In this document: piece by piece, positions 44,595-53,037 of the stretch | Position numbering within the stretch: the stretch's first letter is position 1 | Layout of the letters: each line of letters opens with the position of its first letter | NCBI GenBank assembly: GCA_045598045.1 | Contig: JAZLLG010000002.1 | Span: forward strand, 1-64,000 | From: RGIG3528 sp045598045 | Lineage (GTDB): Bacteria; Bacillota; Clostridia; Lachnospirales; Lachnospiraceae | Direction: 5' to 3' | Length of the DNA: 64,000 nucleotides | The notes under the pieces: generated by a model | Databases searched by the model: none | Told to the model about the DNA's origin: nothing | What the model saw: only the letters and a program-made list of their open reading frames with translations | Position numbers and translations under genes: made by a program

Positions 44595-45971
44595 TTAGTA
44601 TTCTGATATGATTTTACGATATTCCGCAACAACCTTTTCCATGGCTTCGCGGCCGGGAGCGCCGATTGTGTTGCGTTTATCGACACAGGTTTTCATTTTG
44701 ATGGCTTCGTAAATATCTTCCGTGAAAACGGGAGATATTTTTTTGTATTCCTCAAGAGGAAGTTCATCCAAAGAGATATCTTTTTCGATACATGTGAGTA
44801 CCAGGGTTCCGATGATGCCATGTGCATCTCTGAAAGGTACACCATGCTTAACAAGCCAGTCTGCAGCATCCGTAGCATTGGTAAATCCATTCTTTGCGGA
44901 AGCCTCCATGTTTGCCTTGTTTACGGTAATTGACTTAAGCATGCCCGTGAAAAGGACGAGACATCCTTTGGCTGTGTCAATGGCGTCGAACACACCTTCC
45001 TTGTCTTCCTGCATATCCTTATTGTAGGCAAGCGGCAACCCCTTCATTGTAGTCATAAGACCCATCAGAGCACCATATACACGGCCGGATTTGCCACGAA
45101 TCAGCTCCGCAATGTCCGGATTCTTTTTCTGAGGCATTATGGACGAACCTGTGGAATAGGAATCGTCAAGCTCGATAAATCGATATTCATTTGAGTTCCA
45201 CATGATTATTTCTTCACAGAAGCGGGAAAGATGCATCATGCAGATGGAAAGATCCGAAAGCAATTCAATGGAGTAATCTCTGTCCGAAACGGAATCCATT
45301 GAATTGAGCGTGGGACCATCAAAATCAAGAAGAGAAGCGGTTAGTTCTCTATCCAGCGGATAGGTTGTGCCGGCCAAAGCCCCGGCACCGAGAGGACAAC
45401 GATTCATTCGCTTTCTGTTGTCTCGAAGACGCGTATAGTCACGTGAAAACATCTCAAAATAAGCCCCGAGGTGATGTGCCAATGTAACAGGCTGAGCTTT
45501 CTGAAGGTGAGTGAAGCCGGGCATGTATGTGTCGTAGTTGCCTTCGATAAGTGAAAGAAGTTCCTCCAGCAGACTGCGTATGAGTGGCATAAGCTCATCG
45601 ATTTCGTCACGGACGTATAGACGCATATCCAAAGCAACCTGATCGTTTCTGGAACGACCTGTGTGAAGCTTCTTTCCAACGTCACCGATACGGTCGATGA
45701 GCTCGGCTTCAACAAAGGAATGAATGTCTTCGGATTCCGCATTGAACTGAAGAGTGCCTTCATCCAAATCCTTTTTAATGCCTTCAAGACCTTTTATGAT
45801 TTCGTCACGCTCAGCATTTGTGAGAATGCCGGATTTAGCAAGCATCGTGACATGAGCAATGCTTCCTTTTATGTCCTGAGGATAGAACCTTCTGTCAAAG
45901 GAAAGAGATTCGTTAAAGTTGTGTACAAGCTGGTTTTCTTCTTTTGTGAAGCGTCCGCCCCAAAGTTTCAT
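44595..45971 (-). CDS. argH: Argininosuccinate lyase
   Basis: A 458-residue enzyme for the last step of arginine synthesis, splitting argininosuccinate into arginine and fumarate. It has the N-terminal KLWGGRF motif, HTGRSRNDQVALDMRL with the catalytic His region, MPGFTHLQKAQPVT and the family signature SSIMPQKKNPD with the catalytic Ser loop. GGGAGGA precedes the ATG. A small acidic protein is encoded 18 bases upstream on the same transcript. argG is not in the window and argF lies far away. Confidence 0.96.
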   Translation of the reverse strand: MKLWGGRFTKEENQLVHNFNESLSFDRRFYPQDIKGSIAHVTMLAKSGILTNAERDEIIKGLEGIKKDLDEGTLQFNAESEDIHSFVEAELIDRIGDVGKKLHTGRSRNDQVALDMRLYVRDEIDELMPLIRSLLEELLSLIEGNYDTYMPGFTHLQKAQPVTLAHHLGAYFEMFSRDYTRLRDNRKRMNRCPLGAGALAGTTYPLDRELTASLLDFDGPTLNSMDSVSDRDYSIELLSDLSICMMHLSRFCEEIIMWNSNEYRFIELDDSYSTGSSIMPQKKNPDIAELIRGKSGRVYGALMGLMTTMKGLPLAYNKDMQEDKEGVFDAIDTAKGCLVLFTGMLKSITVNKANMEASAKNGFTNATDAADWLVKHGVPFRDAHGIIGTLVLTCIEKDISLDELPLEEYKKISPVFTEDIYEAIKMKTCVDKRNTIGAPGREAMEKVVAEYRKIISEY

Positions 45972-45989
45972 GTGAGTCCTCCCGTAAAT

Positions 45990-46304
45990 CTATTCTTCAA
46001 GTCCTAAATCGTCTTCCTCATCCGACTCCTCGTCATCGTCCGGAATGAGGTCGGAAACGTTTTCTTCAAGCTCTTCAAGCTCTTCAATCTCAGCTACACC
46101 TGCGTCTCCACCGATTTTAATATGCTGTTTCTTGAGACCGGCCTGATAATATTTCATGATGTTTCCGGACTCTTTTTTTATCTGGTTGTTTATTCTGTCA
46201 CGATTGGCAAAATATTCCGCATTGTCATAACAAAGGAATCTGTTCGTGGCATCATCGGTAAAAGGTAACATTTTCATGTATTCTTTGTTTTTTGTTTCAG
46301 CCAT
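45990..46304 (-). CDS. Small acidic protein of unknown function
   Basis: A 104-residue soluble protein. The first 70 residues are mixed and lysine-containing (TDDATNRFLCYDNAEYFANRD); the last 35 are almost all Glu/Asp (EELEELEEN, DDDEESDEEDD). AAGGAAGGGA precedes the ATG, so it is clearly expressed, and it leads the argH transcript. I do not recognise a family. An acidic tail of this kind often binds a basic partner or metal, but nothing here shows which. Confidence 0.75.
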   Translation of the reverse strand: MAETKNKEYMKMLPFTDDATNRFLCYDNAEYFANRDRINNQIKKESGNIMKYYQAGLKKQHIKIGGDAGVAEIEELEELEENVSDLIPDDDEESDEEDDLGLEE

Positions 46305-46343
46305 GGTCGTCCCTTCCTTTTCGTTTTATCTGTACAAACTTAT

Positions 46344-46372
46344 AATATATCTTATCGTGTTTCGAAACACAA
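46344..46372 (-). promoter_or_regulatory. Promoter of the argH transcript with palindromic operator
   Basis: On the minus strand TTGTGT (46367-46372) and TATATT (46344-46349) have a 17-base spacer. A perfect 14-base palindrome, GTGTTTCGAAACAC (46357-46370), covers the spacer and most of the -35 box, an ideal place for a repressor. The regulator is not evident. Confidence 0.6.
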
Positions 46373-46447
46373 GAAAAAGAGAAAACTTTGTGCAAACTAT
46401 ACAAATATGACCATGTATTTTCTACATCAAAGATGGGAGTATAGGTC

Positions 46448-46476
46448 TTTACAAAAGCCTCATATGGGCTTATGAT
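46448..46476 (+). promoter_or_regulatory. Promoter of the Tad-like secretion locus
   Basis: TTTACA (46448-46453) and TATGAT (46471-46476) with a 17-base spacer. The spacer holds an inverted repeat AAGCC-N7-GGCTT (46455-46471). The leader to the first ATG is about 90 bases and shows no gene; it holds a GTGTTTCG sequence near 46540 that matches half of the palindrome at 46357. Confidence 0.55.
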
Positions 46477-46575
46477 TTTTCACGGATGTAATCCTTCCCA
46501 AAATCATTTATTCTTCACGAAATCGGTACTTCCTTACCGTGTTTCGTAAATCCAAAATGAAAAACACAACTAAAT

Positions 46576-47283
46576 ATGTTGAATAAGTCTGCCTCGCCCG
46601 ATTTTATTCCGGAAAATGCCGGAAAGCTTTTGGAGCTTATGGAAAACAACTGCCTGGAGGAAATGACAAAGCAGAGCATACGAGGATATCTGACTGTAAA
46701 TGCAGTGACAGCAATGAGAATTTCGGAGGATATATTACCTTTCAAAAACGGAGGTTGTATGTCATACAGCCTTATGCTTCGAATTTTGTTCAGAAAGGCC
46801 CGAAAAGAAACAAACGAACTGCTAAGTAAGGCACGAGGATTTATTCCGTGTGAAGCACTTACACACCTGTATAAAACAGCTTTGTACAGCAATTCGTGGC
46901 TGCTTTCCGAGGAAGAAATGCTTGCACTCAGCGTGGACGAACTATTTTCAAAATACGAATTCGGAGTGATTTCTCCGCTTTTTGGGAACATAAACTGTAA
47001 GCTGTATGTCGGAAGCTGCGCCGTAGACGGGGTAAATAAGGATGAATTGCAGGTTAAGCTTGAATTCGGAAAAAAGAGTGTCTATCCGGAGTTTATTAAG
47101 TTCACCGATGAGGAGGAAATGGAGCGCGTTATTCGTATGATTATGCTGAAAGGGTGCTCGACAGAAATTACGGGAAGCTGCCCGGAGTTTGAGCAGGAAT
47201 ATATTTATGCAATCAGGCCGCCAAAGGGGAATTGGGGTATGAGGCTTGAATTGAGAGAGGACCGGATATGGGGAAAATTATAG
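46576..47283 (+). CDS. Stand-alone protein resembling the N-terminal domain of the adjacent secretion ATPase
   Basis: A 235-residue protein with no known name. Its last 75 residues (FIKFTDEEEMERVIRMIM ... YAIRPPKG) line up by eye with the segment just before the P-loop of the CpaF-like ATPase two genes downstream (FISFGTEDELIRVLRNLV ... ISVSRPP). In CpaF/VirB11 ATPases that segment is the N-terminal domain, so this may be a free-standing copy without the motor domain. The first 130 residues are helical and unmatched. The ATG at 46576 has no SD site; ATG 46639 has GGAG only 3 bases upstream. It is the first gene of the locus and overlaps the next by 16 bases. Confidence 0.65.
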   Translation: MLNKSASPDFIPENAGKLLELMENNCLEEMTKQSIRGYLTVNAVTAMRISEDILPFKNGGCMSYSLMLRILFRKARKETNELLSKARGFIPCEALTHLYKTALYSNSWLLSEEEMLALSVDELFSKYEFGVISPLFGNINCKLYVGSCAVDGVNKDELQVKLEFGKKSVYPEFIKFTDEEEMERVIRMIMLKGCSTEITGSCPEFEQEYIYAIRPPKGNWGMRLELREDRIWGKL

Positions 47284-48086
47284 CGTTCAGAGGACCTTTT
47301 CGCGGAATCGGAAGGGCTACCGCAGCCATGGACATCATTGGCGTCGGACTGGCGAGAAAAGAAAAGACGATTGTTGCACTGACACAGGTGCCGGGACGGC
47401 GGGAGCATTTGGAAGAGGCGTTTGATGAAAATATCCCGGGAAGCATTTCGAGAGAAGTGTATTCTAAAAATGGGCTTTGGGCTTTATGGCAGAGATTCAG
47501 AACGGAGCGGCTTTCTATTGATGAAGTGAGGGAAAGCGCCGTAAAAACATCAATGGAAAGTCTGGATATATTTCCGTACATGCCTTGCGGAAACTTTGTT
47601 GATGACAGAACCAAACTGGCAATCACGGCATTAATCTTGAGCGATATTAAAAAGGCTTATGACTATGTGCTTGTTGACACAGGTGATGAAATCAATGATT
47701 TTACTAAAGCCGTAATATCCGGCAGCGATGCGGTTGTGTGCGCACTTCCTCAAAGTGTTCGTAAATGGAGAGCTTTTTTTGACGAAGAAGATTTAAGCCT
47801 GAATGCCGAAAAGACGGTTTTTGTAATGAATGGTGCAAATACTGCGGCAGAACCTGGGATAAGGCAGGTTGAACGGATGTTCCGAAAGGCGTTAAAGGGC
47901 AGAAAAGTGTTGGAAATACCTTTTTTGGCGGAGGTTGTTAAAGCAGTTGATGAAGGAAGAATGTGCGAAATCGCAGGCGAAAAGAGGTTCTCAAAAATTA
48001 AAAGCAAAGGAAAAGCGATTTCTGACCATGCAGACAACATTATTCGAGAACTAACGGAGGTGTGTGAGAGTGGCGGAAGTAAGTGA
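47268..48086 (+). CDS. CpaE/TadZ-like P-loop protein with degenerate nucleotide site
   Basis: A 272-residue protein with the overall MinD/ParA/CpaE pattern: strand and P-loop position at the N-terminus (IIAFRGPFRGIGRATAA), YDYVLVDTGDEINDF in the Walker B/switch position, and a late VFVMNGANTAA strand. The deviant Walker A (KGGxGKT) is broken: the Lys of GKT is Arg and the following Thr is Ala (GIGRAT), and the signature Lys is missing. TadZ/CpaE proteins position Tad pilus machines, and several known members have lost ATPase function. Context (a CpaF-like ATPase next) supports the call. GAGAGAGG precedes the ATG, and the gene overlaps both neighbours. Confidence 0.7.
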   Translation: MGKIIAFRGPFRGIGRATAAMDIIGVGLARKEKTIVALTQVPGRREHLEEAFDENIPGSISREVYSKNGLWALWQRFRTERLSIDEVRESAVKTSMESLDIFPYMPCGNFVDDRTKLAITALILSDIKKAYDYVLVDTGDEINDFTKAVISGSDAVVCALPQSVRKWRAFFDEEDLSLNAEKTVFVMNGANTAAEPGIRQVERMFRKALKGRKVLEIPFLAEVVKAVDEGRMCEIAGEKRFSKIKSKGKAISDHADNIIRELTEVCESGGSK

Positions 48087-49653
48087 CATCATTGTTTTTA
48101 TGCTTTTGCTTGGAACGGTTGCCGTGTTCGGATACTTTCTTGTTTTTTCGAGTGGTTTCCATAGTAAAAAGAACGAAAGACTCGAATTTGAAATGCTTCT
48201 TTCGTGCATCAGAGAGATGCTTAATGATTATGTAAGCTTTTCGGAAAAACATCCCGGTTTTAATGGCAAACTTGCCGAAAATGCGGCGTGTACCACGGAA
48301 AGCATTGTAAACGCCATACGTGAATGCTGCTCGGGAACACCGGGAACAAGGGAAATCGTGCAGGAACTTATCGAAAAATATGTTTCGGAAGAACTTCATC
48401 CTGATAAGAAGGACCTGCAGCGCCTTTTAAATGAGGAGGATCCGATTGCGGTTTTTTATGAGATTATTTTTGCTTTAAGAACCGGCTACGGTGATTATGC
48501 TTTTAAATTTCTGTGGGATTCATTCCTTCGGGAGAGAGCGGATCAAAGAGGAGAAATTTCTGCGGCCGATGTTTTTGCGGCAAAGGATTGTATCGGAGTT
48601 CATCTTGATGATAAACAGAAAATCAAAGTTCTATCCGAGGTTTTGTACATTTATACCGCCGGGCTTGGTGCCATTGACTGCCTGAACTGGCAAAAAGGCT
48701 GCGTGGAAGAAATTCAGCTTGGTTTGTCAGGTATTTCCAAAAACCTGTACGACTACAGGGACGAACTTCAGCGTATTGAAAACCGCAGCGAAAATGAAAC
48801 GGCCATTTCATCGAAGGACAGCGTTCATGTTGTTATCGGTGGCAGATCCTACAGATTTTCATTTATATCATTCGGAACCGAAGACGAGCTTATAAGGGTA
48901 CTGCGCAATCTTGTCAGGAATTCCGTTTCTCCTGAACTTACGAGAAAGAACCCCATGCTCGTGGTGGATACAAAGGATAATCGGAGAATATCGGTATCCA
49001 GACCGCCTCTTACGGATGCGTGGGTTGGGCTTATACGAAAGTTTGATACGGTTTCGCATGTAACATTGGAAGAAATTGTAAAGGATGATAATGCTAGAAA
49101 AGTGATATTCGGAATGCTTCACGATGAAGGAACGATAGCCGTTACCGGAGAAATGGCATCCGGAAAGACAACGCTTATGCGTGCGCTGCTTCTTGAGATT
49201 GGAGAAAGAAAAAGCATAAGAGTGATTGAAGCAGACAGTTTTGAACTTAATGTGAGGGAATATCTGCCGAACGCCAACACACTTACCATGAGGGTATCCG
49301 ATGAGTTCACCGAAGAAAAGGTCATGAGCTTTGCCAAAAAGACAACAGGACAGGTTTTTGCGGTAGGTGAAATAACTTCACCTCAAATGGCGAATCTTGT
49401 AATCAACGTTTCCAAATATGCATCGACAGTTTTGTTCACGGCGCACTATAAATCAACGGATGATATGGTTGCCGATTTTACAAGTGCCAGAATAAATGCA
49501 GGCGGTTGGAATGACGAGAAATCGGCAAAAGAAGAGGCGTTAAAAGCACTAAAGTATGACATTCACGTAAACAACAATAACGGCATAAGAGAAATCGGTT
49601 ACATCAATGAGGTATTGGAAAATGGAAGTATCAGGTGTCTTTACAGGTCTTAG
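48070..49653 (+). CDS. CpaF/TadA-like secretion ATPase with N-terminal membrane helix
   Basis: A 527-residue protein (529 if started at GTG 48064). A membrane helix at residues 6-26 (IIVFMLLLGTVAVFGYFLVF) is unusual, because CpaF ATPases are soluble. A helical region follows, then a domain like the CpaF N-terminal domain (residues 255-330), then the RecA-like motor: Walker A GEMASGKTT (Lys366), acidic VIEADSFEL, Walker B/Glu region VFAVGEITSP and the His segment LFTAHYKSTDD. It should power assembly or export in a Tad/type II-like machine. GTG 48070 is preferred because GGAGG lies 9 bases upstream. It overlaps both neighbouring genes. Confidence 0.82.
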   Translation: MAEVSDIIVFMLLLGTVAVFGYFLVFSSGFHSKKNERLEFEMLLSCIREMLNDYVSFSEKHPGFNGKLAENAACTTESIVNAIRECCSGTPGTREIVQELIEKYVSEELHPDKKDLQRLLNEEDPIAVFYEIIFALRTGYGDYAFKFLWDSFLRERADQRGEISAADVFAAKDCIGVHLDDKQKIKVLSEVLYIYTAGLGAIDCLNWQKGCVEEIQLGLSGISKNLYDYRDELQRIENRSENETAISSKDSVHVVIGGRSYRFSFISFGTEDELIRVLRNLVRNSVSPELTRKNPMLVVDTKDNRRISVSRPPLTDAWVGLIRKFDTVSHVTLEEIVKDDNARKVIFGMLHDEGTIAVTGEMASGKTTLMRALLLEIGERKSIRVIEADSFELNVREYLPNANTLTMRVSDEFTEEKVMSFAKKTTGQVFAVGEITSPQMANLVINVSKYASTVLFTAHYKSTDDMVADFTSARINAGGWNDEKSAKEEALKALKYDIHVNNNNGIREIGYINEVLENGSIRCLYRS

Positions 49654-51508
49654 GAAAACAGTGGAACAGAGGTATTCCGGACTATGCCCTTATCCCGAAA
49701 AGAAACTGGATTCGCTTGTTTCACGCTGTGTTTTGAAGACATGGTTTATCTCTGCTTCGGGTTTCCTGTTTATTATCATCGTAAACCGTTTTATTGAAGA
49801 TCGTGTAAGCTTTTATTCGGTATTGTCCGGCTGCTATCTTGCGGTAATACTTATGAATGCGGTACCCGGCATAGACTTAAGAAAAAGTGAGGAAGCTTTT
49901 CTGACGGAATTACTGGGTTATTTTTCTTCGGTAAAAAGGAAATTCATATACAGAAAGAATATCCCGGATGCAGTGGGGGAAGGTGCTGAAAATCAAAGCG
50001 AAGAGATTGTCAGAAATGCAGCCGAACTTGAAAACATACTTATAACCGACAACAGAAGAGAAGCAGTCAGAAAGTACATAGAGAACAGAAATAAGAACAG
50101 ATTTCTTAAGCTTTTTCTGATTCAGGCATTCGAAACCTCGGAAAACGGCGATTCCGAATGCAACGGAGAGTCGTCTTTTTCAAGAAATATCGAACTTCTG
50201 AGACTTGAAGTGATTAATGAGATTTATCGTGAAAAAAAGAAGAGATATATGTTCTCCGGCTATATGTTTGTTGCTGTTTTTCCGGTTCTGGCCATGGGAA
50301 TTGTAAGAAAAGCCGGGCTTGCAATGTCAGATTCGCTTACTCTTTTTTACAAAGGAACAGGCACATTTGTAATTCTTCTTTCGTTTCTTGCTTCGTGGTT
50401 TATTGTTTCGGTACTGAAGGATAACAGTATGGAAGAAAACAGCTTCGGAGACAGAAAAAAACGACATAAAAAAGCCGGAAAGCTTGTGAAAATGAAACGA
50501 AAGATTGATGAGGCAGTTGAAAAATCCGAAAGCAGGTCCGTGAAAAAGCTCAAACGCCGGATATACGTAAGCGGAAGAAGAATAAATCTTTCGAGCCTGC
50601 TTATGGAAATGGTGCTGATATCCTGTTCGGTGCTTATAGTAGGGCTGTTTTTTCTGTTCCTTCAAAGAAAAAACGAGAGAAACGCTTTGCTGGAAAGAGT
50701 CGAAAACATGGACAGAATTGCTGTTCTGGCACGGGAAAATGTCAAAAACAGTATGGAGAAAGCAATTCTGAATTCGGTTGGTGAAATTGTGTCATCAGGT
50801 ATTGAGCCGACTCCTTCGGAAGTGCAGACACTTTTTAGAAGTTATGCGGAAAAGATGGGCGAAAACTATGAGGAAGCTTGTGTAAAAGAAATAGTATCCA
50901 GAGTTGAAAAGTACAATAATCTTAATGTGAAATGGTACGAGGGAGCGGCAATTCTTGTTGTGGCGGTTTTAACGGGCTTTTTGCCGGTTTTGCGTCTTTG
51001 GATGGATTCATCAATACGACGTAAGAGCTCCGTTGATGAAATCAAGAGATTTCAAACTATTCTGATGATGGAAAGGGGCTTTGATTCAATCAGTGTTGTC
51101 AACTTACTGACTGACATGGAATTGTTTTCGGATGTTTTCAAACCTGAGCTGAAGGAAGCTGTGAACACTTATGCGGCAGGTCCCCTGAAGGCATTGAAAA
51201 GGCTTAAGCAGAAGGGTGTTCTTAAAAATCCGTCCTTTTCGGAAATTGCAGACGGATTTATTGCAGTTGATGAGGTGGGAATAACGGAGGCTTTTTCGGA
51301 TGCGGAAGGTAATAAAGAATGTCTTGAACGCATGGATGAACTTTCTGAGACCATAAACAATGAAAAGAAAAAGGGGTTTCTCGATATTGTTGTATGGATT
51401 CCCGGAATACTCGTCATTTTCGGATACTTTGTCGTGCCCTTTATGAAAAGTTCTCTTTCGGAACTTACAGAGCTTTTTGAAATGTTGGAAAATCCCGGGA
51501 TACTGTAG
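49622..51508 (+). CDS. Multi-span platform protein, TadB/TadC-like
   Basis: A 628-residue inner-membrane protein with about seven helices: two near residues 45-90, two at 205-265, one near 330-350, one at 440-465 and one at 590-612, separated by long basic cytoplasmic loops. Around residues 470-560, KRFQTILMMERGFDSISVVN and the following helical segment resemble the cytoplasmic domain of T2SSF/TadC proteins. Length and layout suggest a TadB-TadC fusion, the platform on which the ATPase acts. The ATG at 49622 has GAGG 9 bases upstream and lies inside the ATPase gene (32-base overlap). The family call is from pattern and context. Confidence 0.65.
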   Translation: MEVSGVFTGLRKTVEQRYSGLCPYPEKKLDSLVSRCVLKTWFISASGFLFIIIVNRFIEDRVSFYSVLSGCYLAVILMNAVPGIDLRKSEEAFLTELLGYFSSVKRKFIYRKNIPDAVGEGAENQSEEIVRNAAELENILITDNRREAVRKYIENRNKNRFLKLFLIQAFETSENGDSECNGESSFSRNIELLRLEVINEIYREKKKRYMFSGYMFVAVFPVLAMGIVRKAGLAMSDSLTLFYKGTGTFVILLSFLASWFIVSVLKDNSMEENSFGDRKKRHKKAGKLVKMKRKIDEAVEKSESRSVKKLKRRIYVSGRRINLSSLLMEMVLISCSVLIVGLFFLFLQRKNERNALLERVENMDRIAVLARENVKNSMEKAILNSVGEIVSSGIEPTPSEVQTLFRSYAEKMGENYEEACVKEIVSRVEKYNNLNVKWYEGAAILVVAVLTGFLPVLRLWMDSSIRRKSSVDEIKRFQTILMMERGFDSISVVNLLTDMELFSDVFKPELKEAVNTYAAGPLKALKRLKQKGVLKNPSFSEIADGFIAVDEVGITEAFSDAEGNKECLERMDELSETINNEKKKGFLDIVVWIPGILVIFGYFVVPFMKSSLSELTELFEMLENPGIL

Positions 51509-51513
51509 GGGGA

Positions 51514-51945
51514 ATGATGTCTGTTACAAAAGAATTTATTATGATGGCAGCCGGGCTGATTATCACCGTTTCCCTTATTTTCATAGGGTTCGGTGTCTAT
51601 AAAAAGGCTGCTGCCGCGGGAATGCTTCTTGCAGAACGCGAAGAAAAACGAATTAATGAAATTGCAGACTATGAGCTGCACAGATATGACGATATCCCGG
51701 TAAACGGGAGCAAGGTACTGAGATATATTAAGCAAATCGGTATGGAATATGATGTTGAAATCACGGTAACCGTGGCGAATCCGACATTATGCACATATCG
51801 TATGAGTGAAACGGGTTCTTTTTCGGAGCTACGAAACGCAGCTTCGGAGAAGTATATAAACCCCTTGAAATTGTACAGCGTGACTGTACAGGAGGATGAG
51901 AACGCTGCTTTATGCAGTATAGAGATTAAACAAATGGAGGATTAA
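51514..51945 (+). CDS. Single-span pilin-like small protein A
   Basis: A 143-residue protein: one membrane helix right at the N-terminus (residues 8-28), an Ala-rich helix (KKAAAAGMLLAEREEK), then an extracellular-looking domain ending EKYINPLKLYSVTVQEDENA. The next protein shares this layout and the YINP motif, so the two are paralogues. The shape is that of TadE/pseudopilin-type minor subunits, but no prepilin-peptidase site (Gly followed by Glu at +5) is seen. GGGGGA precedes the tandem ATGs at 51514 and 51517. Confidence 0.7.
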   Translation: MMSVTKEFIMMAAGLIITVSLIFIGFGVYKKAAAAGMLLAEREEKRINEIADYELHRYDDIPVNGSKVLRYIKQIGMEYDVEITVTVANPTLCTYRMSETGSFSELRNAASEKYINPLKLYSVTVQEDENAALCSIEIKQMED

Positions 51946-51947
51946 TT

Positions 51948-52400
51948 ATGGAAACAGCAAAATCTATATTACTTTTTTCGGTGGGGATTATTTTAACGGT
52001 TGGATTTATTGCGATCGGCATGACGATTTTTAACAAGTCAAAAACATCAATAGCGAACACAAACGCCCAGTATGATTCACTTATCAGCCAGTACTCGGAC
52101 ATTGAATACGCTTTATATGAGAATACCGGAAGTACAGCTTCAGGTTCTGAAGTGCGGAAGCTTATCAAGGGTCTTCAGAACGACGGAATTACTATCTATG
52201 TAAAGAATGGTGAATATATTACAAATCATACGGATGAAAAGGATAAAGGAGTAGTTTACAGCTACGGTAGTGAAGCTACAAAACTTATAAATGACAAGAG
52301 TGAAAAGGAAAACTACATTAATCCCATGGCAAGTTTTTCCTGTGACCTTCAGCGTGATGGAAACGGATGTATTGAATCCATCACATTTACACAAAAATGA
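51948..52400 (+). CDS. Single-span pilin-like small protein B
   Basis: A 150-residue paralogue of the preceding protein: N-terminal helix (ILLFSVGIILTVGFIAIGM), a polar helix rich in Ser/Asn, a SGSEVRKLIKGL segment and the ending ENYINPMASFSCDL. It starts 2 bases after its neighbour, with GGAGG in the end of that gene. Two similar subunits side by side suggest a hetero-oligomer or major/minor pair. Surface location is inferred from the single N-terminal anchor. Confidence 0.7.
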   Translation: METAKSILLFSVGIILTVGFIAIGMTIFNKSKTSIANTNAQYDSLISQYSDIEYALYENTGSTASGSEVRKLIKGLQNDGITIYVKNGEYITNHTDEKDKGVVYSYGSEATKLINDKSEKENYINPMASFSCDLQRDGNGCIESITFTQK

Positions 52401-52531
52401 TGGACAGAGCGGACTACCTTGATGTGGCTTTTGATCTTGCGTTGTTTGTAGCAGGGATTACGTTGCTGTCTATGGCAACAGGTATAATTCTTAGGGCGTA
52501 TTGGCAGCTTTTTAATCTGATGATTGTATAG
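52397..52531 (+). CDS. 44-residue membrane microprotein
   Basis: A short ORF that overlaps the end of the preceding gene (ATGA at 52397-52400; a second ATG at 52400 is possible). The product has a short acidic N-terminus (MMDRADYLDVAFD) and one hydrophobic helix (ALFVAGITLLSMATGIILRA), ending QLFNLMIV. The gene is held between neighbours with overlap on the left and an SD site for the next gene beginning at its stop codon, as expected for a true operon member. Function unknown; possibly a small pilus or platform subunit. Confidence 0.6.
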   Translation: MMDRADYLDVAFDLALFVAGITLLSMATGIILRAYWQLFNLMIV

Positions 52532-52538
52532 AGGAAAC

Positions 52539-52910
52539 ATGAAAGAAGCGGAGAAAATATTATACATACCAATAGGAATCATGCTCATTTTTGTCTTTCC
52601 GATTATTTCCCTGCTGTGGGAACGCAATGCAATCATTGAAAGAGCATTCCGGGAAACATGTCGTGAGTTTGAGACTGTATCATATGAGCAAGGGGGAATC
52701 ACTTTGGAGGATTACCTTTATGCATATGAAAAGTGCCTGATTTTAAATGAAAAAAGGGAATTTAAGGTCAGAATCATCCATTTGGAAGGAGAGAAAAACG
52801 GTGAGCTTTCGGACTTCTTTTATACATACGAGGATGAAGAAATTAGGGAACTGCTTGCGGACGGCCCGGTGAAAATAGAGAAAGGAAGTATTTTGGAAAT
52901 ATATGAGTAA
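52539..52910 (+). CDS. Single-span small protein C (TadE-like layout)
   Basis: A 123-residue protein with one N-terminal helix (ILYIPIGIMLIFVFPIISLL), a charged helix (ERNAIIERAFRETCREFE) and an acidic C-terminal domain. GAGGAAAC lies directly before the ATG at 52539. The layout resembles TadE/TadF minor pilins, without a recognisable peptidase cleavage site. The last 8 bases overlap the next microgene. Confidence 0.65.
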   Translation: MKEAEKILYIPIGIMLIFVFPIISLLWERNAIIERAFRETCREFETVSYEQGGITLEDYLYAYEKCLILNEKREFKVRIIHLEGEKNGELSDFFYTYEDEEIRELLADGPVKIEKGSILEIYE

Positions 52911-53037
52911 AGCCTTTGAACGAATATTGTTTATTCTGATTATGTTTCTTGGCATAGTGCTGTTTATAAAATGTGAAGCACTTTCTTTGGAAAATGAATA
53001 TGAAGAAGCCGAAAGGGTTATGTGGGGAGAAGAATGA
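52903..53037 (+). CDS. 44-residue membrane microprotein, second
   Basis: A short ORF overlapping its neighbours at both ends (ATGAGTAA with the upstream gene, ATGA with the downstream gene). The product begins MSKAFERILFILIMFLGIVL, one membrane helix, followed by a helical acidic tail (EALSLENEYEEAERVMWGEE). It has the same length as the other microprotein but shows no clear sequence match. The tight double overlap argues that it is translated. Confidence 0.6.
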   Translation: MSKAFERILFILIMFLGIVLFIKCEALSLENEYEEAERVMWGEE

